The notes under the pieces: model-generated
What the model saw: the letters and a program-made list of their open reading frames with translations, nothing else
Told to the model about the DNA's origin: nothing
Databases searched by the model: none
Origin: an uncultured Blautia sp.
GTDB taxonomy: Bacteria; Bacillota; Clostridia; Lachnospirales; Lachnospiraceae
Assembly (NCBI GenBank): GCA_938028845.1
Contig: CALIZJ010000161.1
Span: 1-38,095, forward strand
Length of the DNA stretch: 38,095 nucleotides
Direction of reading: 5' to 3'
Position numbers and translations under genes: made by a program
Shown: one piece after another, positions 1-7,531 of the stretch
Layout of the letters: each line of letters starts with the position of its first letter
How positions within the stretch are numbered: position 1 is the stretch's first letter

Positions 1-716
1 TCCTGTTCGGCAGTATCTTCGGTTTTGAAGACGTGATACCCGCCCTGTGGCTGCGTCCTATGAACGCTATGATGACGGTACCCTTTGTGGGTAAGCTGAA
101 TACCGTCTTTATCATTGCCATTGGTTTTGGTATGGGGATCATTCTGATTTGTATGATTTTCAATATTATTAACTCCTGGCGGGCAGGGGACATTGAGAAA
201 ACATGGTTTGACACGAACTCCGTAGCTGGTCTTGTATTCTACGGCTCCGCTGTCCTTTCCATCTCTCTTATCGTATCCGGAAAAAAACTTCCCGGTACCA
301 TTGTCCTTTGCGTTATGTTCCTGGTACCGCTCCTTGTTATTTTCTTTAAGGAGCCTCTGACCAATCTGGTAAAGAAAAAAGCAGAGGTCATGCCCAAACA
401 AAAGGGAATGTTTTTCGTCCAGGGCTTTTTTGAAATGTTTGAAATACTTTTAAGTTATTTTTCAAATACCCTTTCCTTTGTGCGTATCGGCGCATTTGCA
501 GTCAGCCATGCAGCCATGATGGAGGTAGTGCTGATGCTTGCCGGAGCGGAGAGCGGAAATCCCAATATCATTGTGATCATCCTGGGAAACCTCTTCGTCT
601 GCGGTATGGAGGGTCTGATTGTAGGTATCCAGGTTCTTCGTCTGGAATATTACGAGATTTTCAGCCGTTTTTACAAGGGTACAGGAAGGAAATTCGAACC
701 CTTCCGCTCTAAATAA
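1..716 (+). CDS. ntpI: V-type ATP synthase subunit I, C-terminal part (5' truncated)
   Basis: This is the end of the large membrane subunit of a V-type ATPase, the stator that forms the ion half-channels next to the K ring. The reading frame is open from base 3 and has no start in the window, so the N-terminal cytoplasmic arm lies upstream. About 238 residues remain. They contain several hydrophobic helices and the conserved segment around LSYFSNTLSFVRIGAFAVSH, followed by a helix and the short tail FEPFRSK. It is the first visible gene of the run I-K-F-E-A-B-D. The family assignment is firm from context and the conserved motif. Ion specificity (proton or sodium) cannot be read from this fragment. 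Confidence 0.93.
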   Translation, partial: LFGSIFGFEDVIPALWLRPMNAMMTVPFVGKLNTVFIIAIGFGMGIILICMIFNIINSWRAGDIEKTWFDTNSVAGLVFYGSAVLSISLIVSGKKLPGTIVLCVMFLVPLLVIFFKEPLTNLVKKKAEVMPKQKGMFFVQGFFEMFEILLSYFSNTLSFVRIGAFAVSHAAMMEVVLMLAGAESGNPNIIVIILGNLFVCGMEGLIVGIQVLRLEYYEIFSRFYKGTGRKFEPFRSK

Positions 717-764
717 AACAGCAAAAAGATTAGGAAACATTTATGAAAGAGGAGGTCATTTATC

Positions 765-1196
765 ATGACATTAGCAGCACAAATCGTATTAGTAGTCGCA
801 CTTATCTTAAGTATTATCCTACCGTTTGGTTATTATCTGATCGGCGAGAGAAACCGCGGCCGCTATAAAACAACTATCGGATTAAATGCATTTTTCTTCT
901 TTGGCACCATGCTTATCGCAGCAGCCGTTATGCTGACAGGACAGTCTCCTGTACAGGCAGCAGCCGGTTCTGATGCAGGTCTTGCTACAGGTATGGGATA
1001 TATCGCAGCCGCTCTTGTAACCGGCCTTTCCTGTATTGGTGGTGGTATTGCCGTTGCCAGCGCGGCAAGCGCAGCCCTTGGCGCTATCAGCGAAGATCAG
1101 AGTATCTTAGGTAAGTCCCTTATCTTCGTTGGTCTTGCAGAAGGTGTTGCCCTTTATGGTCTGATCATTTCCTTCATGATTCTGGGACAGTTATAA
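765..1196 (+). CDS. ntpK: V-type ATP synthase subunit K (membrane rotor ring)
   Basis: This 143-residue, very hydrophobic protein forms the rotor ring that carries ions across the membrane. Four membrane segments can be seen, at about residues 5-27, 42-60, 76-104 and 117-140. The ion-binding carboxylate is Glu126 in the last helix (VGLAEGVALYG). The first hairpin has no equivalent glutamate, so each monomer seems to carry one site. The glycine-rich third helix is typical of c/K subunits. A good ribosome binding site (AGAGGAGG) sits before the ATG. The gene follows subunit I by 48 bases and is followed at one base by subunit F. The Gln found in the sodium-binding site of Enterococcus NtpK was not obvious, so sodium use is not claimed. 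Confidence 0.93.
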   Translation: MTLAAQIVLVVALILSIILPFGYYLIGERNRGRYKTTIGLNAFFFFGTMLIAAAVMLTGQSPVQAAAGSDAGLATGMGYIAAALVTGLSCIGGGIAVASAASAALGAISEDQSILGKSLIFVGLAEGVALYGLIISFMILGQL

Positions 1197-1197
1197 T

Positions 1198-1506
1198 ATG
1201 CAGATGTATTTGATCAGCGACAACATTGATACCTACACAGGGATGCGGCTGGCAGGCGTGGAAGGCGTCGTGGTGCATGAGCGCGGCGAGCTTAAGGAAG
1301 CTCTGGAAAAAGCCATCGCCAACAAAGAGATCGGGATCATTCTCCTCACTGAAAAATTCGGCAGAGAATTTCCTGAGATCGTAGACGAGGTCAAACTTCA
1401 CCATAAGACGCCTTTGATCATCGAAATCCCTGACAGGCATGGCACTGGCCGAAAGCCAGATTTCATAACCTCATATGTAAATGAGGCGATTGGATTAAAA
1501 TTATAG
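1198..1506 (+). CDS. ntpG: V-type ATP synthase subunit F
   Basis: This 102-residue protein is the small central-stalk subunit F (NtpG in Enterococcus naming). It binds subunit D and couples rotation to the A/B head. The family fold shows as alternating strands and helices: MYLISDNIDTYTGMRLAGVEG at the start, a central IGIILLTEKF strand, and a C-terminal PLIIEIPD strand before a final helix. The ATG begins one base after the K stop codon and lacks a strong ribosome binding site, so translation is probably coupled to K. A second ATG two codons later is an alternative start. Length and position in the operon agree with the family. Confidence 0.9.
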   Translation: MQMYLISDNIDTYTGMRLAGVEGVVVHERGELKEALEKAIANKEIGIILLTEKFGREFPEIVDEVKLHHKTPLIIEIPDRHGTGRKPDFITSYVNEAIGLKL

Positions 1507-1518
1507 GCAGGTGACATT

Positions 1519-2106
1519 ATGACTATCGACGAAAAGCTGCAGCATTTTTATGAAATTTCCATAGAGGAAGCCAAAGAAACCGCTTCCCGGGAAATCGAAG
1601 AACACAAACAAAAACTTGAAGAAATTTTAGAAAGCCATAAGAAATCCCAGCGCCAGACGGCAGAAACTACCATTAAGTCCGAATCAGACAATGCGCGCAG
1701 GGAAATCAACATGGCACTTTCCGCAGAACAACTTACTTTAAAACGCAGTCTGACCAAGCGTCAGAATGTGCTGAAAGATAAATTATTTGCAGAGGTCCAG
1801 GAACGCCTGAAAGCCTTTATGCAAACACCTCAGTATGAGGATTACCTCTGCACAAAGATCCAGGAGGCAAGAGATTTCGCCGAGGGGGATGAATTTTTTA
1901 TTTATCTTTCCAGAGAGGACAGCGAAAAAATCCCTGCCCTCTCTGAAAAGACAGGCTTATCCCTCCGGCCCTCAGAAGACTCCTTCCTGGGCGGGATCAT
2001 GGCAACGATCCCAAGTAAAAACATACTGATCGACAACTCCTTTGCGGAAAAATTTGACGCAATGCGCAGGGAGTTTAAATTTGACGGAGGTTTGAAGCAT
2101 GAGTAA
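1519..2106 (+). CDS. ntpE: V-type ATP synthase subunit E (peripheral stalk)
   Basis: This 195-residue protein is the peripheral-stalk subunit E. Its N-terminal half (residues 1-110) is a charged, helical coiled-coil rich in Glu, Lys and Gln. The C-terminal half is a compact domain with the family-like segment LGGIMATIPSKNILIDNSF. It normally pairs with a small coiled-coil partner (subunit G/H), which is not in this window and would have to lie upstream. The stop codon overlaps the start of subunit A by eight bases (ATGAGTAA), a sign of coupled translation. A ribosome binding site (AGGTGA) lies before the ATG. Confidence 0.9.
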   Translation: MTIDEKLQHFYEISIEEAKETASREIEEHKQKLEEILESHKKSQRQTAETTIKSESDNARREINMALSAEQLTLKRSLTKRQNVLKDKLFAEVQERLKAFMQTPQYEDYLCTKIQEARDFAEGDEFFIYLSREDSEKIPALSEKTGLSLRPSEDSFLGGIMATIPSKNILIDNSFAEKFDAMRREFKFDGGLKHE

Positions 2107-3868
2107 AACTGGTATTATCTATGGTATTAACGGTCCCGTCATTTACTTAAAAGGGGATTACGGCTTCAAAATCTCCGAAATGGTTTATGTAGGTAAAGAA
2201 AACCTGGTAGGCGAAGTCATCGGGCTGAAAAAAGGGATGACCACTATCCAGGTATTTGAAGAGACCACCGGGCTGCGTCCTGGAGAAACCGTCACCGGAA
2301 CGAATGACGCAATCTCCGTTTTGCTCGGACCTGGCATCATACACAATATTTTTGACGGTATCCAAAGGCCTTTGGAGGAGATTGCCCAGCGTTCAGGAAA
2401 ATATATTTCCCGTGGTGTAAGTGTAGATTCTCTTGATACAGAAAAAAAATGGGACGTACACATTACCGTAAAAGAAGGAGACACTGTAGGCCCTGGAACG
2501 ATCATCGCCGAAACCCAGGAAACTCCCTCTATCCTTCATAAATCCATGGTTCCTCCGGATATTTCTGACGCCAAAGTCATTCATACGGCAAAGGATGGTT
2601 CCTATAACATTCTGGAGCCAATCGTCACTTTGCGTATGCTGGACGGTTCTACACGGGAACTTTCCCTTGCCCAGAAATGGCCCATCCGTATTCCCCGTCC
2701 CACCCATAAGCGCTTTCCCGCAAGCGTACCCCTTGTAACAGGCCAGCGTATCCTGGATACCCTGTTTCCTATCGCCAAGGGCGGAACGGCCGCTGTTCCC
2801 GGCGGTTTTGGTACCGGAAAAACCATGACACAGCACCAGATCGCAAAATGGTCAGATGCGGACATCATTATCTATATCGGCTGCGGCGAGCGCGGAAACG
2901 AAATGACACAGGTCCTGGAGGATTTCAGCAAACTGATCGACCCCAAATCCGGAAACCTTATGATGGACCGTACCGCATTGATCGCCAATACTTCCAATAT
3001 GCCTGTGGCAGCCCGTGAGGCTTCCATTTACACAGGCGTTACCCTGGCCGAATATTACCGGGATATGGGCTATGACGTAGCCATTATGGCGGATTCTACT
3101 TCCCGATGGGCAGAAGCCCTTCGCGAACTGTCCGGACGTTTGGAGGAAATGCCTGCGGAAGAGGGCTTCCCCGCTTATCTTGCCTCAAAGCTTTCCGCCT
3201 TTTACGAGAGAGCCGGCATGATGCAGAACTTAAATGGCACAGAAGGCTCTGTAACCATTATCGGAGCGGTTTCCCCTCAGGGCGGTGATTTCTCCGAGCC
3301 AGTCACCCAAAATACCAAACGTTTCGTACGGTGCTTCTGGGGTCTGGATAAGTCCCTGGCCTATGCCCGTCACTTCCCGGCCATCCACTGGCTGACCAGC
3401 TACAGCGAGTATCTGGAGGACTTAACCCCCTGGTACCGCAGCAATGTTTCACCAAAATTTGTATCTGACAGGAACCAGATCATGGCCATCCTGAATCAGG
3501 AAAGCTCCCTTATGGAGATCGTAAAACTGATCGGAAGCGATGTGCTGCCGGATGACCAGAAGCTGACCCTGGAGATTGCCCGCGTGATCCGCCTTGGTTT
3601 TTTACAGCAGAACGCCTTCCACGAGGAAGATACCTGCGTACCCATGGCAAAACAGTTTGCCATGATGGAAATCATCCTGTATCTTTATGAAAAAGCACGT
3701 GCTCTGGTAAACAGAGGAATGCCCATATCTGTTCTGAGGGAAGATAATATCTTTGAGCGTATTATCTCCATTAAATACGACGTTCCAAATAACGAACTGG
3801 ACAGATTTGAACAGTACAGAAAAGACATTGATGATTTCTATAACAACGTACTGGAACGAAACGGCTAA
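2099..3868 (+). CDS. ntpA: V-type ATP synthase catalytic subunit A
   Basis: This 589-residue protein is the catalytic ATP-binding subunit of the V1 head. The Walker A loop GGFGTGKT is at residues 235-242. A non-homologous insertion typical of V-type A subunits precedes it, in roughly residues 115-190. The GERGNEM motif follows the P-loop, and the sequence SRWAEALRE lies further along. Length matches the family (about 580-600). The start overlaps the end of subunit E, and subunit B follows after 13 bases, consistent with equal synthesis of the A3B3 hexamer. No irregularity was seen. Confidence 0.97.
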   Translation: MSKTGIIYGINGPVIYLKGDYGFKISEMVYVGKENLVGEVIGLKKGMTTIQVFEETTGLRPGETVTGTNDAISVLLGPGIIHNIFDGIQRPLEEIAQRSGKYISRGVSVDSLDTEKKWDVHITVKEGDTVGPGTIIAETQETPSILHKSMVPPDISDAKVIHTAKDGSYNILEPIVTLRMLDGSTRELSLAQKWPIRIPRPTHKRFPASVPLVTGQRILDTLFPIAKGGTAAVPGGFGTGKTMTQHQIAKWSDADIIIYIGCGERGNEMTQVLEDFSKLIDPKSGNLMMDRTALIANTSNMPVAAREASIYTGVTLAEYYRDMGYDVAIMADSTSRWAEALRELSGRLEEMPAEEGFPAYLASKLSAFYERAGMMQNLNGTEGSVTIIGAVSPQGGDFSEPVTQNTKRFVRCFWGLDKSLAYARHFPAIHWLTSYSEYLEDLTPWYRSNVSPKFVSDRNQIMAILNQESSLMEIVKLIGSDVLPDDQKLTLEIARVIRLGFLQQNAFHEEDTCVPMAKQFAMMEIILYLYEKARALVNRGMPISVLREDNIFERIISIKYDVPNNELDRFEQYRKDIDDFYNNVLERNG

Positions 3869-3881
3869 GGAGGAAGTTTAT

Positions 3882-5264
3882 ATGGCAATCGAATATTTAG
3901 GATTAAGCGAAATAAACGGCCCTCTTGTTGTCCTGGAAGGTGTGAAAAACGCCTCCTTTGAAGAAATCGTAGAATTTCACATGGATGACGGGACAAAGAA
4001 AATCGGCCGTATCATAGAAATATACGAAGACAAGGCGGTAATCCAGGTTTTCGAGGGCACTGACGGCATGTCTCTTGGAAACACCCACACCCGCCTTACC
4101 GGACATCCCATGGAGATCGGTCTGTCTCCAGAGATCCTTGGAAGGACCTTTAACGGGATCGGCGAACCTATTGACGATCTGGGGGATATTTCTCCGGAAG
4201 TCCATCTGAATATTAACGGACTTCCCTTAAACCCGGTCACCCGGGAATATCCCCGTAACTATATTAACACAGGTATTTCCGCTATCGACGGTCTTACCAC
4301 TTTAATCCGCGGACAGAAGCTTCCCATCTTTTCAGGAAACGGCCTTCCCCACGACAAGCTTGCGGCGCAGATCGTACAGCAGGCTTCCCTGGGCGGAGAT
4401 TCTGACGAAAACTTTGCCATCGTATTCGCCGCAATGGGCGTAAAATACGATGTAGCTGAATTTTTCCGCCGTACCTTCGAGGAAAGCGGCGCTTCTGACC
4501 ATGTAGTTATGTTTTTAAACCTTGCAAACGACCCTGTAGTAGAGCGTCTTCTCACACCGAAGATCGCCCTTACTGCGGCAGAATATCTTGCCTTTGAAAA
4601 GGGGATGCATATCCTTGTCATCCTGACGGACATCACCTCCTTCTGCGAGGCAATGCGTGAGGTTTCCTCCTCTAAAGGAGAGATTCCTTCCCGAAAAGGG
4701 TATCCCGGCTATCTGTACAGCGAGCTTGCTACTTTGTACGAGCGCGCCGGAATTGTAAGGGGCGGAACCGGTTCTGTCACCCAGATTCCTATCCTGACCA
4801 TGCCAAACGATGATATTACCCACCCCATCCCTGACCTGACCGGATATATTACCGAGGGACAGATTGTTCTGGACCGCCAGCTTCACGGACAGGCGATTTA
4901 TCCTCCTATCAATGTGCTTCCATCTCTTTCCCGTCTGATGAAGGACGGTATTGGAGAGGGCTTTACCCGGGAGGATCATCAGGATGTGGCAAACCAGCTT
5001 TTCTCCTGTTACGCCAAGGTGGGTGACGCCAGAGCCCTTGCTTCCGTTATCGGCGAGGATGAGCTTTCTCCGCTGGATAAGCGGTATCTGGTCTTTGGCA
5101 AGGCTTTTGAGGCAGAATTCGTAGGACAGACAGAAACGGAAAACCGGAGCATCACAGAAACCCTGGACAAGGGCTGGGAGCTGCTTGGACTTCTTCCTAA
5201 GGATGAACTGGACCGTATTGACACAAAGATTCTGGATAAGTATTATAAAGAAACTGTCCGCTAG
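3882..5264 (+). CDS. ntpB: V-type ATP synthase subunit B
   Basis: This 460-residue protein is the non-catalytic B subunit that alternates with A in the head. It begins MAIEYLGLSEINGPLVVLEGV, has no intact Walker A loop (the region reads FSGNGLPHDKLAAQI), and keeps the conserved Arg-rich REVSSSKGEIPSRKGYPGYL segment. The reading frame is open 43 codons further upstream, inside subunit A, but the ATG at 3882 is preceded by AGGAGGAAG at correct spacing and starts where the family starts, so it was chosen. It is followed after 11 bases by subunit D. Confidence 0.97.
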   Translation: MAIEYLGLSEINGPLVVLEGVKNASFEEIVEFHMDDGTKKIGRIIEIYEDKAVIQVFEGTDGMSLGNTHTRLTGHPMEIGLSPEILGRTFNGIGEPIDDLGDISPEVHLNINGLPLNPVTREYPRNYINTGISAIDGLTTLIRGQKLPIFSGNGLPHDKLAAQIVQQASLGGDSDENFAIVFAAMGVKYDVAEFFRRTFEESGASDHVVMFLNLANDPVVERLLTPKIALTAAEYLAFEKGMHILVILTDITSFCEAMREVSSSKGEIPSRKGYPGYLYSELATLYERAGIVRGGTGSVTQIPILTMPNDDITHPIPDLTGYITEGQIVLDRQLHGQAIYPPINVLPSLSRLMKDGIGEGFTREDHQDVANQLFSCYAKVGDARALASVIGEDELSPLDKRYLVFGKAFEAEFVGQTETENRSITETLDKGWELLGLLPKDELDRIDTKILDKYYKETVR

Positions 5265-5275
5265 GAGGTGGTTTC

Positions 5276-5893
5276 ATGGATCCGAATACCTTTCCCACCA
5301 AGGGAAATCTCATACTTGCAAAAAATTCTCTTGCTCTTTCCAGACAGGGATACGAGCTTATGGATAAAAAACGGAATATTCTGATCCGCGAGATGATGGA
5401 GCTCATTGACCAGGCAAAGGATATTCAGACGCAGATCGACCAGACCTTCCGGGCTGCCTACGCGGCTTTGCAGAAGGCAAATATGGAAATCGGGATTGCT
5501 TTCGTGCAGCAGATTTCTTACACTGTGCCTATTGAAAATTCTATCCGTATTAAGACGCGCAGCGTAATGGGGACAGAGATTCCCCTTGTGGAATATGATA
5601 AGACAAGCAATGTTCCCACTTATGCGTATTACAGCACTAAGATGTCGCTGGATGAAGCCAAAGCGGCTTTTGAGAAGGTGAAAGAACTTTCCATCCGCCT
5701 GTCCATGGTGGAAAATGCGGCGATCCGTCTTGCGGCGAATATTAAGAAAACCCAGAAGCGCGCCAATGCACTTAAAAATATTACGATTCCTAAATTCGAG
5801 ACGCTCAGTAAGGATATACAAAATGCGCTGGAGGAGAAGGAAAGAGAAGAATTTACCAGACTTAAGGTGATCAAAAGAATGAAGCAGGGGTAG
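5276..5893 (+). CDS. ntpD: V-type ATP synthase subunit D (central shaft)
   Basis: This 205-residue protein is the rotating central shaft, equivalent to gamma of F-type ATPases. It is almost wholly helical, with long N- and C-terminal coiled-coil helices (about residues 10-75 and 125-200) around a short central region. The start MDPNTFPTKGNLILAKNSL is typical, and the tail is Lys/Arg/Glu-rich. AGGAGGTGG precedes the ATG. It is the last gene of the operon, with a strong terminator 25 bases after its stop. Subunit C is not found among the genes in view and must lie upstream of the window if the operon is complete. Confidence 0.95.
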   Translation: MDPNTFPTKGNLILAKNSLALSRQGYELMDKKRNILIREMMELIDQAKDIQTQIDQTFRAAYAALQKANMEIGIAFVQQISYTVPIENSIRIKTRSVMGTEIPLVEYDKTSNVPTYAYYSTKMSLDEAKAAFEKVKELSIRLSMVENAAIRLAANIKKTQKRANALKNITIPKFETLSKDIQNALEEKEREEFTRLKVIKRMKQG

Positions 5894-5917
5894 GTTTCCT
5901 GCTTTCCAATAAGAAAG

Positions 5918-5961
5918 AATACCGCTTAGAAGATGTTTAGGATTCTGAGCGGTATTTTTTT
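5918..5961 (+). terminator. Rho-independent terminator of the V-ATPase operon
   Basis: A 12-base-pair stem (ATACCGCTTAGA pairing with TCTGAGCGGTAT, one G-U pair) is followed by a run of T. It lies just after the subunit D stop and directly before a new promoter, so it separates the ATPase operon from the next transcription unit. Confidence 0.9.
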
Positions 5962-5969
5962 GTATAGAC

Positions 5970-5998
5970 TTGACACCTGCTCCCGTCTCGTGTATCCT
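5970..5998 (+). promoter_or_regulatory. Promoter of the GPP34-MerR operon
   Basis: A consensus -35 box TTGACA (5970-5975) is separated by 17 bases from the -10 box TATCCT (5993-5998). It sits directly after the ATPase terminator, and transcription would start near 6005. The 17-base spacing is that of an ordinary sigma-A promoter. MerR-activated promoters usually have 19-20 bases, so this one is unlikely to be activated by DNA untwisting. Confidence 0.8.
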
Positions 5999-6005
5999 TA
6001 TATCG

Positions 6006-6047
6006 TAAGTAGTAAGTAATAAGTAGCAAGTAAATTATAATTTTACT
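6006..6047 (+). repeat. Tandem heptamer repeat and inverted repeat in the leader of the GPP34 gene
   Basis: Four near-identical heptamers stand in tandem: TAAGTAG, TAAGTAA, TAAGTAG and CAAGTAA (6006-6033). The last one runs into an inverted repeat AGTAAA-N7-TTTACT (6029-6047). The block begins at the predicted transcription start and ends about 40 bases before the start codon. It may be an operator for the MerR-type protein encoded in the operon, but that is inference. Confidence 0.6.
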
Positions 6048-6085
6048 ATTTATCTAAAAATACAAAAGAAACGGAGGCTTTAAGT

Positions 6086-6739
6086 ATGAAAAACCTGACC
6101 CTTACCCAGGAATATCTTATCTGCGCCTTAAATAAAAAAGGCGTTCTCCCCAGCTATAACCAGGAGGCGGCTGCCTGCCTTGTAGTCAGCGGTTTATTGG
6201 AACTGGAAACAGAGGGCTGTATCTCTATCGTGGACAAGAAAATTACAGTCCGCTCTAAATTGCCCGAAAAGTTAAACAATCTGAAGCCTTTATACAGCCT
6301 CATTGACCGCAAACGGGCAGTAAAGCTCCAGAAAGTTTTTGATAAATATATCATCGCCTATACAGATAGAAGAATCCGCACCCTTATCGCTTCGGTTATG
6401 GCTCCTCTTAAAAAAGACGGCTCCGTAGTCTCTATAACCGGCGGACTCATCAGAAAAAAAGAGAGATTTGTTCCTACCAAAGAAACACTGAATCAAGTAG
6501 TGGAAAAAATCCGTGCGGAACTTTTGGAAAAAGGCCCTCTTACAGAGGACGTAATCGCACTTACCGCCCTTTTAAATAAAGCCGGACGTTTAAAACATTA
6601 CTTTTCCAAGCACGAACAGAAGGAATTAAAAGCAAGATTAACGGAAATAAAAAACAGTGACCTGGAAAAATCCATAAAAGATATGATGAACCAGGTGGAA
6701 ACTATGCTCACCTTACTTCACATAGTATCCGGACTGTAA
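6086..6739 (+). CDS. GPP34/GOLPH3-like protein
   Basis: This 217-residue cytoplasmic protein resembles the GPP34 family, whose eukaryotic members GOLPH3/Vps74 bind Golgi phosphoinositide. Three stretches support this: the start LTLTQEYLICALNKKG; the segment AACLVVSGLLELETEGCISI at about residues 28-47, where the family has an Ala/Leu-rich helix followed by a short charged turn and strand; and the C-terminal helices around DVIALTALLNKAGRLKHYF. There is no signal peptide or membrane segment. Bacterial members are common in Actinobacteria and occur in Firmicutes, and their role is not settled. The ribosome binding site ACGGAGG precedes the ATG. The MerR-type gene follows by 18 bases in the same operon. 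No ligand is claimed. Confidence 0.7.
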   Translation: MKNLTLTQEYLICALNKKGVLPSYNQEAAACLVVSGLLELETEGCISIVDKKITVRSKLPEKLNNLKPLYSLIDRKRAVKLQKVFDKYIIAYTDRRIRTLIASVMAPLKKDGSVVSITGGLIRKKERFVPTKETLNQVVEKIRAELLEKGPLTEDVIALTALLNKAGRLKHYFSKHEQKELKARLTEIKNSDLEKSIKDMMNQVETMLTLLHIVSGL

Positions 6740-6757
6740 AAAGGACGAGGAAACAAT

Positions 6758-7015
6758 ATGTCAAGACAAAGAACCATGGAAGCAATCGAAAACTCCGAAT
6801 ACGTCACCATCGGAGAACTGGTCCGTCTCACCGGAACCAGATACAGCACGCTGAAATACTACACCGAAGAAAATATGCTTCCCTTTGAACAGACGGAAGC
6901 CCATCTCACCCGAAGATACAGACGAGTGGAAAGCGTAAAACGAATCCATTATATAAAGGAACTGCGGGAACAGGGAAAAAACATTCCCGAAATCAAAGAA
7001 TTATTAAAAGGATAA
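6758..7015 (+). CDS. Stand-alone MerR-type winged-helix DNA-binding protein
   Basis: This 85-residue protein is almost only a MerR-type DNA-binding domain. A helix-turn-helix reads VTIGELVRLTGTRYSTLKYYTEENML (residues about 16-41). The wing follows with RRYRRVESVKRIHYIKELREQGKNIPEIKELL. The usual C-terminal dimerisation helix and effector domain are missing, so it either dimerises through another surface or works with a partner. AGGACGAGG precedes the start. Being the second gene after the GPP34-like gene, it may control their shared promoter. The tandem heptamers at the transcription start are a candidate site. Confidence 0.8.
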   Translation: MSRQRTMEAIENSEYVTIGELVRLTGTRYSTLKYYTEENMLPFEQTEAHLTRRYRRVESVKRIHYIKELREQGKNIPEIKELLKG

Positions 7016-7063
7016 AAAATATCGGCAGAAAAATCTATTTACAATATGTTTCCCGCATATATA

Positions 7064-7102
7064 AAAGCCCAGAAATCGCCGAAAACAGCGATTTCTGGGC
7101 TT
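7064..7102. terminator. Bidirectional terminator hairpin
   Basis: A perfect 14-base-pair stem (AGCCCAGAAATCGC and its complement, 7066-7079 and 7088-7101) has an 8-base loop. It lies between the plus-strand MerR gene and the minus-strand HPr-like gene. The T-run is better on the minus strand (TTTTATATA), so it probably ends the fructoside operon and may also stop the GPP34-MerR transcript. Confidence 0.8.
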
Positions 7103-7180
7103 CTGCATAAATAAATATCTTTTAAAAATCCTGCGGTACAAAAGAGGTACGCGGCATTTTCTCCATCGCAGATCCGCATC

Positions 7181-7414
7181 TCATACTATGAATTTCTTGA
7201 GCCGTCCCAGAATCTCCTCTGCCTCTTCTCTATTTTCATGAATACAAAGTGCAATGGGACTAGACAGATCAATACTGAAAATTCCCATAATGGACTTTGC
7301 ATCGATCACATACCGTCCGGAAACCAGTTCCATATCCACGTCATATCTGGATACAATATCTACAAATTCTTTTACTGCCTCAATCGTATTCAATAAAACT
7401 TTTTCTGTTATCAC
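7181..7414 (-). CDS. HPr-like protein lacking the phosphorylatable histidine
   Basis: This 77-residue protein has the outline of the PTS phosphocarrier HPr. The serine-phosphorylation region is clear (KSIMGIFSIDLS, residues 40-51, matching KSIMGxxSL of HPr). The central RYDVDMEL also aligns with the KYDADVxL of HPr. The active-site segment GIHARPA is replaced by NTIEAVKE, so the catalytic His15 and Arg17 are absent and it cannot carry phosphate from enzyme I in the normal way. It starts with GTG, preceded by AAGGAG at good spacing. It is the last gene downstream of GH32 on the same strand, 117 bases away. A regulatory role, such as binding CcpA-like or kinase partners through the serine face, is possible but not shown. 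Confidence 0.72.
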   Translation of the reverse strand: MITEKVLLNTIEAVKEFVDIVSRYDVDMELVSGRYVIDAKSIMGIFSIDLSSPIALCIHENREEAEEILGRLKKFIV

Positions 7415-7531
7415 AAAATTCTCCTTCCTGTCTCATACTGTATTTTCCGCTGAACTTCCTGCAGCAGCCAGACCATACTGCACGTTCTTCCAGGTTTATG
7501 TATAAACTTCCGCATACACCTATGAAATGTT

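Noticed and set aside
3753..3881. Extended N-terminus of V-ATPase subunit B
   Set aside because: This stretch is the end of subunit A read in another frame; the true start at 3882 has AGGAGGAAG and family-like sequence.
6006..6191. CRISPR-like repeats
   Set aside because: The heptamers are contiguous and short with no spacers, and no cas genes are present.
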